This document shows, in pieces, positions 35,292 to 44,237 of a stretch of 64,000 nucleotides of DNA. Origin of the DNA: Ruegeria sp. HKCCA6707 (GTDB lineage: Bacteria; Pseudomonadota; Alphaproteobacteria; Rhodobacterales; Rhodobacteraceae); contig NZ_WQEG01000001.1 in assembly GCF_013033515.1 (NCBI RefSeq), positions 372,001 through 436,000 on the forward strand, written 5' to 3'. Under the pieces are notes generated by a model that saw only the letters and a list, made by a program, of their open reading frames with translations, had not been told where the DNA came from and searched no databases. How positions within the stretch are numbered: the first letter of the stretch is position 1; every line of letters begins with the position of its first letter. The position numbers and the translations under genes are program-made.

Positions 35292-36188
35292 TCAGTGCTG
35301 GCCCAGCATTCCCTTTTCGCGAGCCAATTCGCGCATCTTTTTCTGCAGTTTTTCAAACGCGCGCACTTCGATCTGTCGAATGCGTTCGCGGCTGACATTG
35401 TATTGCGTGCTCAGCTCTTCCAGAGTGACGGCCTGATCCATCAGACGGCGCTGGGTCAGAATGTCTTTTTCCCGGTCATTCAGGACGTCAAGCGCTGCGG
35501 TCAACAGCTCGCGCCGCGCTTCCAGCTCGTCGCGGGCCTCATAATCCCCGGCCTGGTCAGCATCTTCGTCTTCCAGCCAATCCTGCCATTGCATCGTGCC
35601 TTCGCCTTCAGAGCCAACCGTGGCGTTCAACGAGGCATCGCCACCAGACATCCGACGGTTCATGCTGATCACCTCTTCTTCGGTGACCCCCAAATCGGTG
35701 GCGATCTTGGCTACGTTGTCGGGGTGCAAATCGCCTTCTTCCAACGCGCCAATCCGGGCTTTGGCCTTGCGCAGATTGAAGAACAGCTTTTTCTGCGCCG
35801 AGGTGGTGCCAAGTTTCACCAAAGACCATGACCGCAGGATATATTCCTGGATCGAGGCGCGGATCCACCACATGGCATAGGTCGCCAGACGGAAGCCTTT
35901 TTCGGGGTCAAAGCGTTTCACGGCCTGCATCAGGCCCACGTTCGCCTCCGAGATCACTTCGGCCTGTGGCAAGCCATAACCGCGATAGCCCATGGCAATC
36001 TTGGCCGCTAAGCGCAGATGCGACGTGACCATCTTATGGGCGGCCGCCGTGTCTTGTTCCTCAACCCAACGCTTGGCCAGCATGTATTCCTCTTCCGGCT
36101 CAAGCAGCGGGAATTTGCGGATTTCCTGCATATAACGGTTCAGACCGCCTTCAGGCGTTGGTGCGGGAAGATTTTTGTAATTTGACAT
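35292..36188 (-). CDS. rpoH: Heat-shock sigma factor RpoH (sigma-32)
   Basis: 298 residues with a region 2.1-2.4 block (VTSHLRLAAKIAMGYRGYGLP, FDPEKGFRLATYAMWWIRASI), the RpoH box QKKLFFNLRK, and region 4.2 VSRERIRQIEVRAFEKLQ. It directs RNA polymerase to heat-shock promoters. An AGGGGGC ribosome site precedes the ATG, and a sigma-32-like promoter lies about 45-70 bases upstream. The neighbouring upstream gene is rluD on the same strand, as in other Rhodobacteraceae. Alphaproteobacteria often have a second rpoH; only one is in this window. Confidence 0.95.
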   Translation of the reverse strand: MSNYKNLPAPTPEGGLNRYMQEIRKFPLLEPEEEYMLAKRWVEEQDTAAAHKMVTSHLRLAAKIAMGYRGYGLPQAEVISEANVGLMQAVKRFDPEKGFRLATYAMWWIRASIQEYILRSWSLVKLGTTSAQKKLFFNLRKAKARIGALEEGDLHPDNVAKIATDLGVTEEEVISMNRRMSGGDASLNATVGSEGEGTMQWQDWLEDEDADQAGDYEARDELEARRELLTAALDVLNDREKDILTQRRLMDQAVTLEELSTQYNVSRERIRQIEVRAFEKLQKKMRELAREKGMLGQH

Positions 36189-36230
36189 GTGTTACTGCCC
36201 CCTGGACATATGTTTAAGCCCTTAACATGG

Positions 36231-36260
36231 CATATGGGAACCGATACCGGATCATTCAAG
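36231..36260 (-). promoter_or_regulatory. Sigma-32-like promoter upstream of rpoH
   Basis: On the minus strand, CTTGAA (36255-36260) and CCCATATG (36231-36238) are separated by 16 bases, close to the enterobacterial sigma-32 pattern (CTTGAA, then CCCCATnT). The expected transcript would start about 38 bases before the rpoH ATG, allowing autoregulation. Confidence 0.5.
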
Positions 36261-36340
36261 AGGATCTGCTAGCAGTTTGAAATTAACGGTTGATAAAGGA
36301 AAGCTAAGAATTTCGAAATCACCGTGTTTTGCGGTTTGTG

Positions 36341-37369
36341 TCATTCCCCGCGCAAGTGTTGTAGTAATTTATCCATGTCAGAGGGCAATTTGGCTTCAAA
36401 CCGAAGCTTTTCACCCGAAATCGGGTGTTCGAACCCCAAAACTGCCGCATGCAAAGCCTGGCGCGGAAAGCCACGCACCGCCTCGGCTGTTGCCGCATCA
36501 AAGGCCCGTGCGGGCAGTTTTCGCTTGCCGCCGTAAACCGGATCCCCCACCAGACCGTGGCCCGCATGGGCCATGTGAACCCGGATCTGATGGGTCCTGC
36601 CGGTTTCCAACCAGCATTCGACCAACGCGACTGAGGCCGGGTCGCCAAAGCTCTCGACCACGCGGGTGCGGGTCACCGCGTGACGGCCACCGTGAAACAG
36701 CACCGCCTGTTTTTGGCGGTCGGTCTTGTGCCGCGCCAGTTGCGTGGTTAGGCGCAGGATGTTGCCGGGCTCGAAACTGACCCCTTTGACCCCGCGCAGG
36801 CGCGGGTCGCCTGCGTCGGGCACACCATAGCACAGCGCTCGGTAATACCGTTCAACACTGTGAGCTTCGAACTGTGCAGCAAGCCCGTGATGCGCGGCAT
36901 CCGATTTGGCAACCACCAGCAGACCGCTGGTTTCCTTGTCGATTCGATGCACAATTCCGGGGCGCTTTACGCCACCAACGCCGGACAGGTCCGACCCGCA
37001 ATGATGCAGCAACGCATTCACAAGTGTCCCGCTGGGCGAACCCGGCGCAGGATGGACCACCATGCCCGCAGGTTTGTTGACCACAATCACATCCGCGTCT
37101 TCATAGATCACATCGAGCGGGATATCTTCGGGGCCGATATGGCTGTCTTCGGCCTCGGCCAATGTGATTGCCACATGCGCGCCCTCGATGGGTTTGGCCT
37201 TTGGGTCTTTGACCACGGACCCGTCCACCTGTACCGCCCCCTCTTCGATCAGGCGCGCTAGCCGCGTGCGCGACAAGGCGGCGCTGTCTGGAACATCCCG
37301 CGAAAGCGCCTTATCAAGGCGAGGCGGCGGTGCGGCCGCGATGTGAAACTCTATCAGGCGGGTGCCCAT
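36341..37369 (-). CDS. rluD: 23S rRNA pseudouridine synthase (RluD type)
   Basis: 342 residues. An N-terminal S4 domain (RLDKALSRDVPDSAALSRTRLARLIEEGAV) is followed by the RluA-family catalytic domain with the active aspartate in IVHRIDKETSGLLVVAK near residue 142. It should modify helix 69 of 23S rRNA. Its ATG and the divergent gene at 37368 share bases: the tetramer CATG encodes both starts on opposite strands. Confidence 0.93.
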   Translation of the reverse strand: MGTRLIEFHIAAAPPPRLDKALSRDVPDSAALSRTRLARLIEEGAVQVDGSVVKDPKAKPIEGAHVAITLAEAEDSHIGPEDIPLDVIYEDADVIVVNKPAGMVVHPAPGSPSGTLVNALLHHCGSDLSGVGGVKRPGIVHRIDKETSGLLVVAKSDAAHHGLAAQFEAHSVERYYRALCYGVPDAGDPRLRGVKGVSFEPGNILRLTTQLARHKTDRQKQAVLFHGGRHAVTRTRVVESFGDPASVALVECWLETGRTHQIRVHMAHAGHGLVGDPVYGGKRKLPARAFDAATAEAVRGFPRQALHAAVLGFEHPISGEKLRFEAKLPSDMDKLLQHLRGE

Positions 37370-37670
37370 GACTGTCCCTTCCGACCCTCAGGAACCGCAG
37401 GAAACGCCTCAGCTGCGATTACTGCGGCGCATGGTCATGCTGTTGACCGCGGTGATGATTGGCGGGGTTCTAGTGACCTTTGCGTTGATTGTCATCCGCT
37501 TATCGGATCGCACCCCTACCCTGCCCGATCAGATCGAATTGCCCGATGGCGCCAAGGCCCAGGCTGTCACCATCGGCAACAATTGGTATGCGGTCGTGAC
37601 CGATGACAGCCGCATTCTGATCTTTGACAAGACAACCGGGCGGCTGCGGCAAGAGATCCCGGTAGAATAA
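37368..37670 (+). CDS. Small membrane-anchored protein (DUF6476-like, unknown function)
   Basis: 100 residues from ATG 37368. A short charged N-terminus is followed by one membrane helix (MVMLLTAVMIGGVLVTFALIVIRL) and then a soluble, presumably periplasmic domain containing AVTIGNNWYAVVTDDSRILIFDKTTGRLRQEI, which looks like a single beta-propeller blade or PQQ-like repeat. I recall this small family being conserved next to rluD in Rhodobacteraceae. Function unknown. Confidence 0.8.
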   Translation: MTVPSDPQEPQETPQLRLLRRMVMLLTAVMIGGVLVTFALIVIRLSDRTPTLPDQIELPDGAKAQAVTIGNNWYAVVTDDSRILIFDKTTGRLRQEIPVE

Positions 37671-37678
37671 GCCTGCGA

Positions 37679-38659
37679 TCAGCCTGTCAGCACCAGCCGG
37701 AACACAATCTCAGAGGCGCGACGCAGCGCCTCTGTCTCTTCCGGGGTATCACGCCGGAACTGAGTGGCGGCTTCATCCAGTTCGGTCGGGGCGAACAACG
37801 TCGCACGCTCAGGAAAAAACTCGGTTTGAAACTCTGCATCATGTTCGGCCAGATACCCGTCCAGCCATTCGCGTTCCGAGGGCTCAAGCACATCATGGCG
37901 ACGATAAAGCGTCGGATCTTCCAACACGCTGCGCCGCAACTGACGGCTTTTCTGCCGTCCCATAGCCCGGCTGACGATCCCGAACGCCTCGCTGGCGGGG
38001 CGTGACAAAGACGGATTTGAAGGGCTGTCGGTGGAGAGCGTGTCAGGGATCGGAACCGATATTCGGGTCAGAAAGTCGTCAATGACATTGCCGTTCACCA
38101 TCTCGGCCCGATCATAAAGCATGGGCACAACCTCAACATCAGGAAACGCAGCCCGAACGCGGCGCGCTGCGCCGGTGAACGTATAGTTCTGAGGCGCGTC
38201 CGCGATGGCTTTCAAACGCTGCCGGATATAGGCTGTCCCACCTGGCGCCAAACGCCCGTTTTTAGCGCGCTGCTTGTAATCGGCCTCGAAGAAATCCGAG
38301 TATCTGCGACAGTAAAACGTCACCCGCATTTCATCTTTGGGAATGTCCGCAAAGATGCGCGCCAGTTCGGTCATGTCGACCGAATAGAACATCTCGGACG
38401 AAACCAGACAGGTGCCTTCGCGATACTGGGCGTATTCACCCGCCATCGCTTCTTTTATTTCCGCCACCACTTCACCGCCGCCGTTGAGGTCAAAGGCAAT
38501 CATGTTGTGACTGATTTTCGGACGGCGATCGCTCTCGCGCTTGCGACCTGCATGCATGTATCGTAGTCCGACTTGGCTCAGAACCTTTTCGTTGCCCCGG
38601 ATGAAACCCTGCAACGCCGTGGTGCCAGTTTTGGGCATGCCTATGTGAAGCCACAACAT
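37679..38659 (-). CDS. Sulfotransferase-family protein
   Basis: 326 residues. The PAPS-binding loop is at the N-terminus, IGMPKTGTTAL (residues 6-16), and the second PAPS segment appears as RVTFYCRRYSDFFEADYKQ near residue 120. It would transfer sulfate from PAPS to a glycan or lipid. It is the last gene of a minus-strand run with two glycosyltransferases. No signal peptide or membrane helix is visible, so it acts in the cytoplasm. Confidence 0.82.
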   Translation of the reverse strand: MLWLHIGMPKTGTTALQGFIRGNEKVLSQVGLRYMHAGRKRESDRRPKISHNMIAFDLNGGGEVVAEIKEAMAGEYAQYREGTCLVSSEMFYSVDMTELARIFADIPKDEMRVTFYCRRYSDFFEADYKQRAKNGRLAPGGTAYIRQRLKAIADAPQNYTFTGAARRVRAAFPDVEVVPMLYDRAEMVNGNVIDDFLTRISVPIPDTLSTDSPSNPSLSRPASEAFGIVSRAMGRQKSRQLRRSVLEDPTLYRRHDVLEPSEREWLDGYLAEHDAEFQTEFFPERATLFAPTELDEAATQFRRDTPEETEALRRASEIVFRLVLTG

Positions 38660-38693
38660 CGCTTTTCCTCAGTCACATCAGCTACCTGGCCCG

Positions 38694-39686
38694 CTAAGGG
38701 GCCGCCGCCGGATCCCCCAGCATCTGCCGCATCAGATCCTGCATGTCGGGCACCTGCCGCAGCTCGGCGATTTTCTCGCGATGCAGCGCACAGCAGGCCG
38801 TGTGCAGCCGCGCCGTTTCGGGATCGGACATCAACGCGTCGAACCGGGCCTGCTTGCGCGGCGCAATGGCGTCGATCGAGCGGTCCTCGACAAAGTTGCG
38901 GTTCATGATGTTCCAGTATTCCAGTCCCAGGCTTTCCCCCAAATGATGCGCCCGCCCGCGCATCTTTTTCACCAGATAACTTTCACAGGATTTCAGCGCA
39001 TAATGGTTCAGCTGCACAAGCTCATACCCCACGGAGTCGCGCGCCGACCGCCAACTGGCCTCGTAATAGCGATCAGGCATCAGCTGCCCCGATCCGTTAT
39101 ACCAATGGCAGTCTTCCATCGTTTCAACGGTTGGGCGCTTGGGGCGGTGCACACCGATGGCATCCCAAAGCTCGCGCTTAAACAGGGTCTTGAACCCCCA
39201 GGCTTGAGACGGCCTTGGGCTGAACTCTTTCGCCGCCATGCGGAACTGATCCGACAGAAACCCGTCCTGATATTCCACGACGCCCGCATTGCCGAACAAG
39301 CGCCAGGTCATCGAGATTGTCTTGGCCTTTGGAATGGCTTGGGTCAGCGCCCGCAGCGTATTGTCGCCGGTCTTGACGTTGATCAGCTCATCCGCGTCGA
39401 TCACGACCACCCAATCCTGCGGGCGGGCGTATTCGCGTTTGAGAAAGGTTCTATAAGCGCGCTTCTGCGGGCTGGTTGGGCGGCTAGAGTTGTTGTCCAC
39501 ATGGATCAAGACCCCCCGCTCGTCCAAACGGTTTAACAGCGCATCGGTGCCATCGGTGCAGTCATTGGTCATAACAACCATCTGATCAATGCCCACAGCC
39601 TGATTATGGGCCACCCATTCCAGCACAAACGGGCCCTCGTTCTTCATCGGTGTCACACTGACAAAACGCGTATCCTGTTCCGACGT
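38694..39686 (-). CDS. GT2-type glycosyltransferase (paralogue of the 42776-43759 gene)
   Basis: 330 residues from GTG 39686, chosen for the AGAGGGG ribosome site before it; a longer frame adds 18 residues. It starts FVSVTPMKNEGPFVLEWVAHNQAVG and has MTNDCTDGTD followed by a metal-binding DADE motif (VVIDADELINV). The C-terminus has HREKIAELRQVPD, closely resembling HRAKISEIKTRPD in the 42776-43759 enzyme. The two are paralogues. The family transfers sugar to surface glycans or lipids; donor and acceptor are unknown. Confidence 0.85.
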   Translation of the reverse strand, partial: TSEQDTRFVSVTPMKNEGPFVLEWVAHNQAVGIDQMVVMTNDCTDGTDALLNRLDERGVLIHVDNNSSRPTSPQKRAYRTFLKREYARPQDWVVVIDADELINVKTGDNTLRALTQAIPKAKTISMTWRLFGNAGVVEYQDGFLSDQFRMAAKEFSPRPSQAWGFKTLFKRELWDAIGVHRPKRPTVETMEDCHWYNGSGQLMPDRYYEASWRSARDSVGYELVQLNHYALKSCESYLVKKMRGRAHHLGESLGLEYWNIMNRNFVEDRSIDAIAPRKQARFDALMSDPETARLHTACCALHREKIAELRQVPDMQDLMRQMLGDPAAAP

Positions 39687-39831
39687 CACTGCTTGCCCCT
39701 CTTGCCGCTTGACTGCATGACGCAGCCGCGCGGCGCACATTTATTGGTTTTCCAAAGCCTAGGCGCTTTGGCGGTTCCAACCAAGACCAAAGCCCCACCC
39801 TGAACAAGGTATTTTGGTGGCCTCCGAGACA

Positions 39832-41826
39832 TCAGGCTGCAACGCGTTTCAATTGGTTCGCAAAACGTTTGTAGGGAGGACACAGGGAATGTGCTTTTTC
39901 GAGGAAGATGCGCGCTTTGTCCTTGTTGCCCCGACGCAGATATATCTGCCCGGCCATGCCTTGCAGCGCGGCGGTGCTCTTGTCGAGCCGAGCGGCCTGA
40001 AGGATTTGCCGCTGGCCCATATCCTCTGCCCCGACTTGCTCAAGCATTTGCCCCATCGCAAAGATAAGAAACGGGTTTTCGGGATCGCAGGCCAAACCAT
40101 CAGCCATCGCCTGACGGGCTGACCTTTGATCTCCGTCCTTTAGATAAAGCTCTGCCAAACGTTTGTGAGTAAGCGCATGTTCGGGCATTTTCCGCGCAAG
40201 CTGGCGCAACCGGTCGATTGCCTGCATTGGTGACAGCAGGTCCATATGGCAGTGCAAAAAGGTTTGCGCGGTTTGATAGCGCGGATCATCCTTGGGAAAA
40301 TCCGTTGCTTCAACCAATCCGCGCTCGAGCGCTTGCAAACGCCCCTGATTGGCAAGCAAACGCCGCGCCTTTTGATCCAATGCCAGGCTACCCCAATCGA
40401 GCAAGATGAGATCGAAGTTACAGGGCTGACGTGCAAGCACTTTCTGCTGAACCAAATAGAGGTTGTTGAAAGGCGCAAAGCGGCGCTGACGCAACTGCCG
40501 TTGCAGCGCCCAATCGACCGGAGGCAACGCTCGGAAGGCAATCTGATCCCGGTACAGCATTCTTGATCCAAAGACGACCACATCAGGGCGCATGGGCTTT
40601 GCCCAAAAGGCTTGTGCAAAGCACAAGGTCGCCCCCCACCGCTTTTTCTGTGCGCCCAGCACAGCCGCCAACAGGGCCGTAAGAACCGCATGGTCTTCGG
40701 CCCAGATATCGGGGTTCTGCAATCCTTGCCGCGCTAACGCCTCGCCTTCGGCCCATTTCCCCAGATACAGGCAGTTCAGCGCCTGCAACAGCGGCAAAAA
40801 CGCATTATCGGAACCCGCCTCCAATATCGGTTTGGCATGGTCAAATGCCTCTTGGCAGCGATCTTCGGCAATAAGGTACTGCACCGCCTTGGCATAGACA
40901 TGCGCCGCCTCGGACGTGTTCAGAAACGCCTCGGGCCCCCGGGCGCAGCGCGCGATCACTTTGGCTCGGGCCTGCTCAAGTTCTGAGGGGCTTAGAACAT
41001 CTCGAAACACTTTGCGCTGATGGCCCGAGATGCGCGCAGCCGCCATGGAAAAGGCCGAGATATAGGGTGCGATCACCTCATCCGCGCGGGACATGGTGTA
41101 AAGCTCGATAAAGTCGCGTTTGGCCCGCGACAATGGGGACAGATCGGCGATATCGGACATCTGCATCAGATCCGGGTACCGCTCTTTGAACCGGGCAATC
41201 AGTTCGGGTTGATCGGAAAACATGATGGCTGGACGGCCCGGATGCTTGTCCAGATGCGCTTCATATAGCTCCTCGGGCTCGATCTTGGCGGGCCAAGTGG
41301 TGTGCTTCCAGGGCAAGCCGTTCAGGATATCCCCACGCCGGATGTGATAGGCAGAGACCCCTTTTCCAGACAAGGCCGCGTCCACCTTGTCCATGATGGC
41401 GCGCAACTCGGGGGTAAACCCGATCTGATGGATAAACGCGCGGTAGCGCGGGCGGATGGCCTCGATGTCTTCCCAGGGAAACGACAGAACCTCGAAGCCT
41501 TCGTCAACCAAAACAGAACGCCCCTCGACAAGATGGGCCAGCAAACGATCGGGGGTTTCGTCGTTGAGGAAGGACCAGATCGGCAGCGCCGTCTGGGTCA
41601 GCGCGTCAAAAGTGGCGCCGTCCAGAAACTGCGCTTTCATCCAGTCTTCGCTGAACAATTCCGATGGGTTTTCAAGCTCGGGAGCGTCGCTGCCTTTTGG
41701 AAACCAGTTGACGCGATAATCTGTGTCGAAATCTTCGGCCAGGCGGATGCATGTCAGCAACATCAGCAGTCGCGCGCCCAACCGGTCTTTGCGTTGTCCG
41801 ATAAAGACGCCCCGGTTGCGGCTCAT
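39832..41826 (-). CDS. Fucosyltransferase-like N-terminal domain fused to TPR repeats
   Basis: 664 residues. The first about 300 residues have AYHIRRGDI (H161-D166), the HxRxGD motif of alpha-1,6/1,2-fucosyltransferase-like GT-B enzymes, and an N-terminal segment RLGARLLMLLTCIRLAEDF that fits the acceptor-side helix of such proteins. The rest is helical with tetratricopeptide-like repeats (ALTHKRLAELYLKDGDQRSARQAM, MAGQIYLRRGNKDKARIFL). It probably glycosylates a surface polymer. Its ATG overlaps the upstream gene's stop by 4 bases. The donor sugar is not read from sequence. Confidence 0.75.
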   Translation of the reverse strand: MSRNRGVFIGQRKDRLGARLLMLLTCIRLAEDFDTDYRVNWFPKGSDAPELENPSELFSEDWMKAQFLDGATFDALTQTALPIWSFLNDETPDRLLAHLVEGRSVLVDEGFEVLSFPWEDIEAIRPRYRAFIHQIGFTPELRAIMDKVDAALSGKGVSAYHIRRGDILNGLPWKHTTWPAKIEPEELYEAHLDKHPGRPAIMFSDQPELIARFKERYPDLMQMSDIADLSPLSRAKRDFIELYTMSRADEVIAPYISAFSMAAARISGHQRKVFRDVLSPSELEQARAKVIARCARGPEAFLNTSEAAHVYAKAVQYLIAEDRCQEAFDHAKPILEAGSDNAFLPLLQALNCLYLGKWAEGEALARQGLQNPDIWAEDHAVLTALLAAVLGAQKKRWGATLCFAQAFWAKPMRPDVVVFGSRMLYRDQIAFRALPPVDWALQRQLRQRRFAPFNNLYLVQQKVLARQPCNFDLILLDWGSLALDQKARRLLANQGRLQALERGLVEATDFPKDDPRYQTAQTFLHCHMDLLSPMQAIDRLRQLARKMPEHALTHKRLAELYLKDGDQRSARQAMADGLACDPENPFLIFAMGQMLEQVGAEDMGQRQILQAARLDKSTAALQGMAGQIYLRRGNKDKARIFLEKAHSLCPPYKRFANQLKRVAA

Positions 41827-42770
41827 GCGTCATCCCCATCCGGGCCTGCCGCCGTTGCTGCACGACGCAATTGCCGAAACCGTTGGCGCGCGCTGCGAAC
41901 AAGCTGCGGGTGCCGCTCTTGCCCTGCCGCCTCGATCCCCCGCATGTACCAGGGCAAGGTCCTGCGCGCGCGGATCAGGCGGTAATACTCTGCCTCTTCC
42001 AATGTCGCGTCCATCGCGCCCAGCATGACCGGCTTCAACATATCCAGCTTTCGCAGCATCGGTGCGGCAAAATGGTTGGAGAACCAGGTCTTCAATAGCA
42101 CCGTATTGGCGCCCTGCAGCCGCGCCGCATGCATCCGGTCCAACTCGAAAAACGGATCATAAAAGACATAAGCCCGGCCCGCCTGCTCCAATGTCTTGGC
42201 CCCATCACCAAGCGGTAAATCCCAATCCTGCACCCGCCCGAAACGATACCGCGTTTCCCAAGGCACCAAACGCTCGTCCAGAGTGGTTTGCGGATTGAAC
42301 GCAATCACAGTCGATCCCGGCACGAGTGCGGAAAAGGTCAGCGCGCCAAACCCGCCCATCGACGCGCCTGCAAAAACCACCTGATCAAACTGCGCGAAAA
42401 ACCCCGAATCTGCCTTGGCTTGCATGAATGACAGAATCTCGGGATCCCGGAACCAGGCTTTGGTGCGGGCAAAGACCCCCAAATGAGACCAGCCGATGTC
42501 GCGAAAGAACTTCCACCCCCAGGGCTCACGCGCAAAGGACAGGTCGTTGACATTGGCAATATTGTCAAAGCTGACCACCAATCGCCGTTTGTCCCGGTGA
42601 TGAAACAGGATCGAATGCCGGTCGAGTTTCTCGAAAGCGCCGCGCCCCGATCCTCCGGGATAAAGCTCGACAAACCAGGGCGGCGGCGGGTCGGTCAGGA
42701 TCCGCTCATACCCGGTCTTGCGTTCGGGGTGCTCGGGTTGGCGCAGGTCCTTGGGCAGGTCTTCATCCAT
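41823..42770 (-). CDS. Alpha/beta-hydrolase-like protein of the glycan cluster
   Basis: 315 residues from ATG 42770; a GTG at 42779 overlapping the upstream stop is an alternative. A serine-hydrolase-like elbow GASMGGFGAL lies in the middle, preceded by a strand VVFAGA. The other triad residues are not obvious. This looks like a deacylase, acetyl esterase or acyltransferase fold that could modify the glycan made by its neighbours. It is tightly packed between the GT2 and the fucosyltransferase-like gene. Function unknown. Confidence 0.65.
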   Translation of the reverse strand: MDEDLPKDLRQPEHPERKTGYERILTDPPPPWFVELYPGGSGRGAFEKLDRHSILFHHRDKRRLVVSFDNIANVNDLSFAREPWGWKFFRDIGWSHLGVFARTKAWFRDPEILSFMQAKADSGFFAQFDQVVFAGASMGGFGALTFSALVPGSTVIAFNPQTTLDERLVPWETRYRFGRVQDWDLPLGDGAKTLEQAGRAYVFYDPFFELDRMHAARLQGANTVLLKTWFSNHFAAPMLRKLDMLKPVMLGAMDATLEEAEYYRLIRARRTLPWYMRGIEAAGQERHPQLVRSARQRFRQLRRAATAAGPDGDDA

Positions 42771-42775
42771 GGCGG

Positions 42776-43759
42776 TCACACCAGATTGTCGGCCAGCCAG
42801 GACCGGAATTCGACCCAATCCGGTCGTGTCTTGATCTCGGAAATCTTGGCGCGATGCCAGTCACAGGCCTGCGCGTGCAAACGGCTCAGCTCTGCATCCG
42901 CCTTGAACTCGGCCAGCATCGGCGCAGCCCGTTCCGCCAGAGGCGTAATCGAGCTGTCGCTAATCTTATTGGCATTCATATCCTGCCAATAGGATTGCCC
43001 CTGGTCGACCTTGATATGATTGGTACGCCCGCGATCCCGCTTGATCAGAAACCCTTCCAGCGACCGCACCGAATAATGATGGATGCGCCCAAAGCTATGG
43101 TCAAAATTCCGCCAGGCCCGCCAGCCCACATCGCTTGCTGGATAAAGATTTCCGCCGGCATCAGACCAGGCAATCTGCTGCGCGCCCTCTTCATCAAACC
43201 CTTTTGGACGATGTGGCCCAAAACGGGTGAATTTGCCGTTGTTGCGGAACAAGGTCTTGAGCCCGTAAGCCCGGCCCGAGTGATAGGGAAACTCTTTATC
43301 CCCCAGCGAAAACGCCTGCGTGACCGGCCTGTCTTCGAAACTCACATTGCCTGAGCTGCCAAACAGCCGCCAGGCAAACGAGATCGCATCGACCTGCTGC
43401 CCTGCTTTCTGTTCCACAGCCTCGATCAACCCGCCAAAGCTGTTGTCAGCGCAGCGGATATTCCAGAACTCATCCACATCCAGACACAGCAGCCAATCGG
43501 CCCGTTTCACCCATTTCTGCCGCCGCGCCCGCCGCAGCATCTGGTGCTGCGGGTTGCCCCCCTCACCCACGGCGTTGTCCACATGGGTGGCCACACCCAA
43601 CGCCTGCAGGCGCCCCGCGATCTCATCGGTGCCGTCCTCGCAATCATTGGTGAAAATCACGAAGTGGTCGACGCCCAAAGACCGATGATACGCGACCCAT
43701 TCCAGCATATAGGGGCCTTCATTCTTCATCGTGGTGAATACAGTAATGGTCTGGGACAT
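42776..43759 (-). CDS. GT2-type glycosyltransferase (first gene of the cluster)
   Basis: 327 residues. It begins ITVFTTMKNEGPYMLEWVAYH and has FTNDCEDGTDE and the metal-binding LDVDEFWNI, as in GT2/GT92-like enzymes with a DxD pair. The C-terminal helix pair HRAKISEIKTRPD matches the 38694-39686 protein, so they arose by duplication. It opens the minus-strand run that ends with the sulfotransferase. The product is probably a surface glycan or glycolipid. Confidence 0.85.
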   Translation of the reverse strand: MSQTITVFTTMKNEGPYMLEWVAYHRSLGVDHFVIFTNDCEDGTDEIAGRLQALGVATHVDNAVGEGGNPQHQMLRRARRQKWVKRADWLLCLDVDEFWNIRCADNSFGGLIEAVEQKAGQQVDAISFAWRLFGSSGNVSFEDRPVTQAFSLGDKEFPYHSGRAYGLKTLFRNNGKFTRFGPHRPKGFDEEGAQQIAWSDAGGNLYPASDVGWRAWRNFDHSFGRIHHYSVRSLEGFLIKRDRGRTNHIKVDQGQSYWQDMNANKISDSSITPLAERAAPMLAEFKADAELSRLHAQACDWHRAKISEIKTRPDWVEFRSWLADNLV

Positions 43760-44150
43760 GTGCTTTGGTCTGGTTTGCTCTTGAGCCCTTTCTTACACAA
43801 GCCCAAGCCAACCCGCGACACCGATCTGCGCATTGTCCGGAAGATGTTGCACTGAGGTGTGTGAAAACGGCGAAACTGAATAGACGTGGCACATGCGCCC
43901 TGATATGTCACATTGCCTCTCTAAAGCGCGCGGGTGCAGACCTTGAACTCAAGCGCCCGCCGACTGAGGCGAATAACTCCTTAAGATCGTAGGATTTCTT
44001 CAAGCCCACCGCGCTGTTCTGCGATGACGTCTTGCCGGGGCACGTCATAGTCCAAAACCCTGATCGCTCGCAACGGCCCAAGCGCGCACAGAACTCAGCA
44101 AGCGTCTGTAATCTTTGATTTGTTAGCGGACTTCACATCAAAATGTGAAA
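43760..44150. other. Gap between the glycan cluster and tRNA-Leu
   Basis: 391 bases with no gene I can support. On the minus strand a short frame around 43981-44090 encodes a protein-like stretch, LGPLRAIRVLDYDVPRQDV and further, ending at TAA 43981. It has no clear start or ribosome site and may be the remnant of a lost gene next to the tRNA. Confidence 0.4.
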
Positions 44151-44237
44151 TGGTGCGGTCGAGAAGACTCGAACTTCCACGGGTGTTACCCCACAGCGAC
44201 CTCAACGCTGCGCGTCTACCAATTCCGCCACGACCGC
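44151..44237 (-). tRNA. tRNA-Leu (anticodon GAG)
   Basis: An 87-base gene on the minus strand, including an encoded CCA. The acceptor stem GCGGTCG pairs with CGACCGC. The anticodon stem-loop is CAGCG-TTGAGGT-CGCTG with anticodon GAG, reading CUC and, by wobble, CUU. The long variable arm and the TTCGAGT T-loop agree with a class II leucine tRNA. It is the only tRNA I found in the window. Confidence 0.95.
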
